Below are positions 62,018 through 64,000 of a stretch of DNA of 64,000 bases, one piece after another. Made by a program: the position numbers and the translations under genes. The notes beneath the pieces were generated by a model, which searched no databases, was not told the DNA's origin, and saw only the letters and a list, made by a program, of their open reading frames with translations. The DNA comes from Clostridia bacterium (GTDB lineage: Bacteria > Bacillota > Clostridia > Oscillospirales > Acutalibacteraceae): positions 1 through 64,000 of the forward strand of contig JAFQHU010000006.1 in NCBI GenBank assembly GCA_017397845.1, read 5' to 3'. The number at the start of each line of letters is the position of its first letter. Within the stretch, counting starts at the first letter, position 1.

Positions 62018-62626
62018 TTATTCTGCATCCGGCTGTTGCCCGTTATGAGCAAGCCATTTACATTCTGTTATTTCCATATGGGTAAAGGTTGCCTTGAATG
62101 AGGAATCCTCAGGACTGCAGGCGTAGATACCGAAGCGGATTTTCTCTCCGCCGTTCCACAGATGGCATACACGCATTTGTCTGAAGGTGATACCGTCGTC
62201 GGAGCATTCGATACAATAATCATCTTCTCTTCGGCTTAATCTGTACCACATTGACTTGATTTTTGCGTCAATTTCTGTTGTTGCCCAATCTGAATATCCG
62301 TTATTAGTTACAACTGAACCGAGATGCTGGAAGCTTTCGTTCTCAAATTCTATTGAGCCTTTGAGCCAATTGTCGCTGTCAAGATATATGACAATACCGC
62401 ATTGGTCAAAACGTTTTTTGCTTTCAAACTCTGTTTTAACGGTGAAGGAAAAAAACTTTTCTGCCGTTTCCGTCTGTAAAACGGGTGCATTGTCGTTTCT
62501 GAAATGATAATATGTTCTTTGCCATAAATCAGTGTGCGGTTTGGTAATAATTTCAATTTTATCATCGGAAATTGAATAATCCGAAGGCTCTCTTGTCCAT
62601 TTAAGATTTTTTATATCGAAATCCAT
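62018..62626 (-). CDS. DUF1349-family beta-sandwich protein
   Basis: A 202-residue concanavalin-A-like jelly-roll protein, the type also attached to glycoside hydrolases. Marks are WLKGSIEFENE, WYRLSRREDDY and FGIYACSPED. There is no signal peptide. It may bind or modify carbohydrate. ATG 62626 follows AAGGGTGG. It lies 46 bases before the sulfatase and is probably co-transcribed, which suggests joint use of a sulfated glycan. Confidence 0.82.
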   Translation of the reverse strand: MDFDIKNLKWTREPSDYSISDDKIEIITKPHTDLWQRTYYHFRNDNAPVLQTETAEKFFSFTVKTEFESKKRFDQCGIVIYLDSDNWLKGSIEFENESFQHLGSVVTNNGYSDWATTEIDAKIKSMWYRLSRREDDYCIECSDDGITFRQMRVCHLWNGGEKIRFGIYACSPEDSSFKATFTHMEITECKWLAHNGQQPDAE

Positions 62627-62723
62627 AATAACCACCCTTCATTACTGTACGTAAATAATTATACATACAATTATTAAAAAATCAATATACACCTTATTTA
62701 TGTGGAATTTTTCGGATATGTAT

Positions 62724-62731
62724 GGTATAAT
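62724..62731 (+). promoter_or_regulatory. Extended -10 promoter of the aldo/keto reductase
   Basis: TGGTATAAT ends at 62731 with perfect TATAAT (62726-62731). No clear -35. Confidence 0.55.
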
Positions 62732-62782
62732 CTTTTTTACAAATAAGATTTTTATTTAATCATTAACTACGGAGGAAATATT

Positions 62783-63964
62783 ATGAAATACCGTGAAGAT
62801 AAATACGGCAACCGGCTTTCAGTTTTGGGCTTTGGCTGTATGCGATTCAAAAAGAAAATGGGCAAAATTAATATGGAAGATGCCGAACGGCAGATAATTT
62901 CTGCTTTTGAGAAAGGTGTTAATTATTTCGATACCGCTTTCATATATCCCGGCAGTGAAGCGGCGATAGGAGAAATTTTTGAAAAAAATAAAATACGTGA
63001 CAGGGTGTATATTGCCACAAAGCTTCCTCCTGCACTTATGCGCAGCACGGAAATTCTCGACAAACTTTTTAATGAACAGCTGAAAAGACTCCGCACTGAC
63101 CATATCGATTTTTATCTCATGCATATGATGGCGGACATCAAAATATGGGATCGCCTGAAAAGTATAGGCATAGAAAAATGGATAGAAGAAAAAAAGGCGA
63201 GCGGCGCCATTCGACAGATTGGTTTTTCATATCACGGTAATTCGGATATGTTCTGTAAAATTGTGGATGCATATGATTGGGATATGTGTCTCATACAGTA
63301 CAATTATATGGACGAACACACACAGGCGGGAAGAAAGGGTCTGAGGCACGCTTATGAAAAGGGGACCCCGGTTATGATTATGGAACCCTTGCGCGGAGGC
63401 AGACTTGTAAATAATCTTCCTGACGAAGCGAAAAAGCTTTTTGCCGAGCATCCGGTCAAATACACTCCCGCACAGTGGGCATTTCGTTGGCTGTGGAATC
63501 AGCCTGAGGTTTCTGTGGTGCTTTCGGGTATGAACTCCGATGAAATGGTGGAGGATAACATAAAAACGGCATCCGATACTGAAATCGGTGAATTAACCGT
63601 TTCGGATGAAGAAATGCTGAAAAAGGTTGTTAAGGCCATTAATGCCAAAATGAAGGTCCCCTGCACGGGGTGCGGATACTGCATGCCTTGTCCCCAAAAG
63701 GTTAATATCAGCGGAACATTTTCAGCGTATAACCGACGTTTTGCAAACGGCAGAATTGCGGGTCTGAAAGAATATGTCAACTGCACATCTTCCAAAGAAT
63801 ATGCCCCTGCATCTGAATGTATAGGATGCGGAAAATGTGAACAGCATTGTCCTCAGGGAATAGAAATAAGAAAAAATCTCAAAGAAGCTGAAAAGGTACT
63901 TGAAACACCGGGATACAGAATTTACAGTAATGCGGTATCTGTGTTCAAAAAGAACAAACTTTAA
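62783..63964 (+). CDS. Ferredoxin-type aldo/keto reductase
   Basis: A 393-residue protein. An aldo/keto reductase barrel (about 1-290) has the catalytic Asp50, Tyr55, Lys80 and His114. A C-terminal domain carries two Cys-rich 4Fe-4S motifs, CTGCGYCMPC and CIGCGKCEQHC. The combination is frequent in anaerobes. The substrate is unknown. GGAGG precedes ATG. It has its own promoter and lies divergent to the DUF1349 gene. Confidence 0.9.
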   Translation: MKYREDKYGNRLSVLGFGCMRFKKKMGKINMEDAERQIISAFEKGVNYFDTAFIYPGSEAAIGEIFEKNKIRDRVYIATKLPPALMRSTEILDKLFNEQLKRLRTDHIDFYLMHMMADIKIWDRLKSIGIEKWIEEKKASGAIRQIGFSYHGNSDMFCKIVDAYDWDMCLIQYNYMDEHTQAGRKGLRHAYEKGTPVMIMEPLRGGRLVNNLPDEAKKLFAEHPVKYTPAQWAFRWLWNQPEVSVVLSGMNSDEMVEDNIKTASDTEIGELTVSDEEMLKKVVKAINAKMKVPCTGCGYCMPCPQKVNISGTFSAYNRRFANGRIAGLKEYVNCTSSKEYAPASECIGCGKCEQHCPQGIEIRKNLKEAEKVLETPGYRIYSNAVSVFKKNKL

Positions 63965-64000
63965 TCTATTGAAAGTGTGTGAGTGATTTAATAATTGTCT

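Overview
The window looks like chromosomal DNA from an anaerobic, probably gut-associated, spore-forming member of the Clostridia (Bacillota), most likely an Oscillospirales/Ruminococcaceae-type lineage. This rests on the gene repertoire: SpoIVB, the YmfF/YmfH pair, a dihydroorotate dehydrogenase of the PyrK/PyrD type, a TmcAL homologue, a CdaR-type regulator and an IS200-type repeat-associated transposase remnant. Strong AGGAGG ribosome sites, TTGACA/TATAAT promoters and hairpin-plus-T terminators fit the same picture. The taxonomic call is inference. No rRNA, intact tRNA, CRISPR array, prophage or intact insertion sequence was seen.

Layout. 1-6.9 kb is accessory: an AT-rich orphan gene, a polyprenol/phytol-kinase-like membrane protein overlapping a divergent CDF-like transporter, two adjacent MORN-repeat proteins (about 23 and 16 repeats of 23 residues) and a membrane-anchored Thr/Pro/Val-rich protein. 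6.9-15.5 kb carries NAD(P)HX repair (nnr), a solo MazF toxin, a leftward amino-acid permease, a secreted protein, two FAD oxidoreductases and a small membrane protein. A cluster of palindromic repeats (15.55-16.0 kb) lies downstream of leftward ispE. 17.1-22.75 kb is a compact pyrimidine operon, pyrC-K-D-F-E-B-I, covering carbamoyl-aspartate formation to UMP and lacking only carAB. 22.9-25.5 kb has an M28-like peptidase relative and an orphan membrane protein.

25.8-30.6 kb is a leftward operon ymfF-ymfH-topB. 31-41 kb is an envelope cluster: CdaR-type regulator, ftsE, ftsX, two M23 peptidoglycan hydrolases with coiled coils, an S41 (CtpA-like) homologue that appears to have lost its catalytic Ser and Lys, and a large GT2 plus CDP-glycerophosphotransferase fusion. 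FtsEX probably gates the secreted M23 hydrolases. spoIVB follows.

42.5-46.8 kb holds rfbD/rfbC (dTDP-rhamnose, leftward), tmcAL (rightward), mtaB and a small XRE regulator (both leftward). 46.9-59.3 kb is mostly housekeeping, all rightward: an AT-rich coiled-coil membrane protein, a DacF-type carboxypeptidase, pgi, a small P-loop protein, rnhB-yraN, thrC, a phosphoesterase, tig-clpP-clpX, secG and a second phosphoesterase. 59.3-60.6 kb is a scar region with a 254-bp element that has perfect 15-bp inverted ends and carries only the frameshifted C-terminal tail of an IS200-like/RAYT transposase, then an orphan gene and more palindromes. The window ends with a leftward sulfatase/DUF1349 pair and a rightward ferredoxin-type aldo/keto reductase.

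The points most worth a second look are the apparently dead S41 protease in the FtsEX cluster, the expanding MORN pair, the miniature RAYT-derived element, the antitoxin-less MazF and the CDF-like protein without metal-site histidines.
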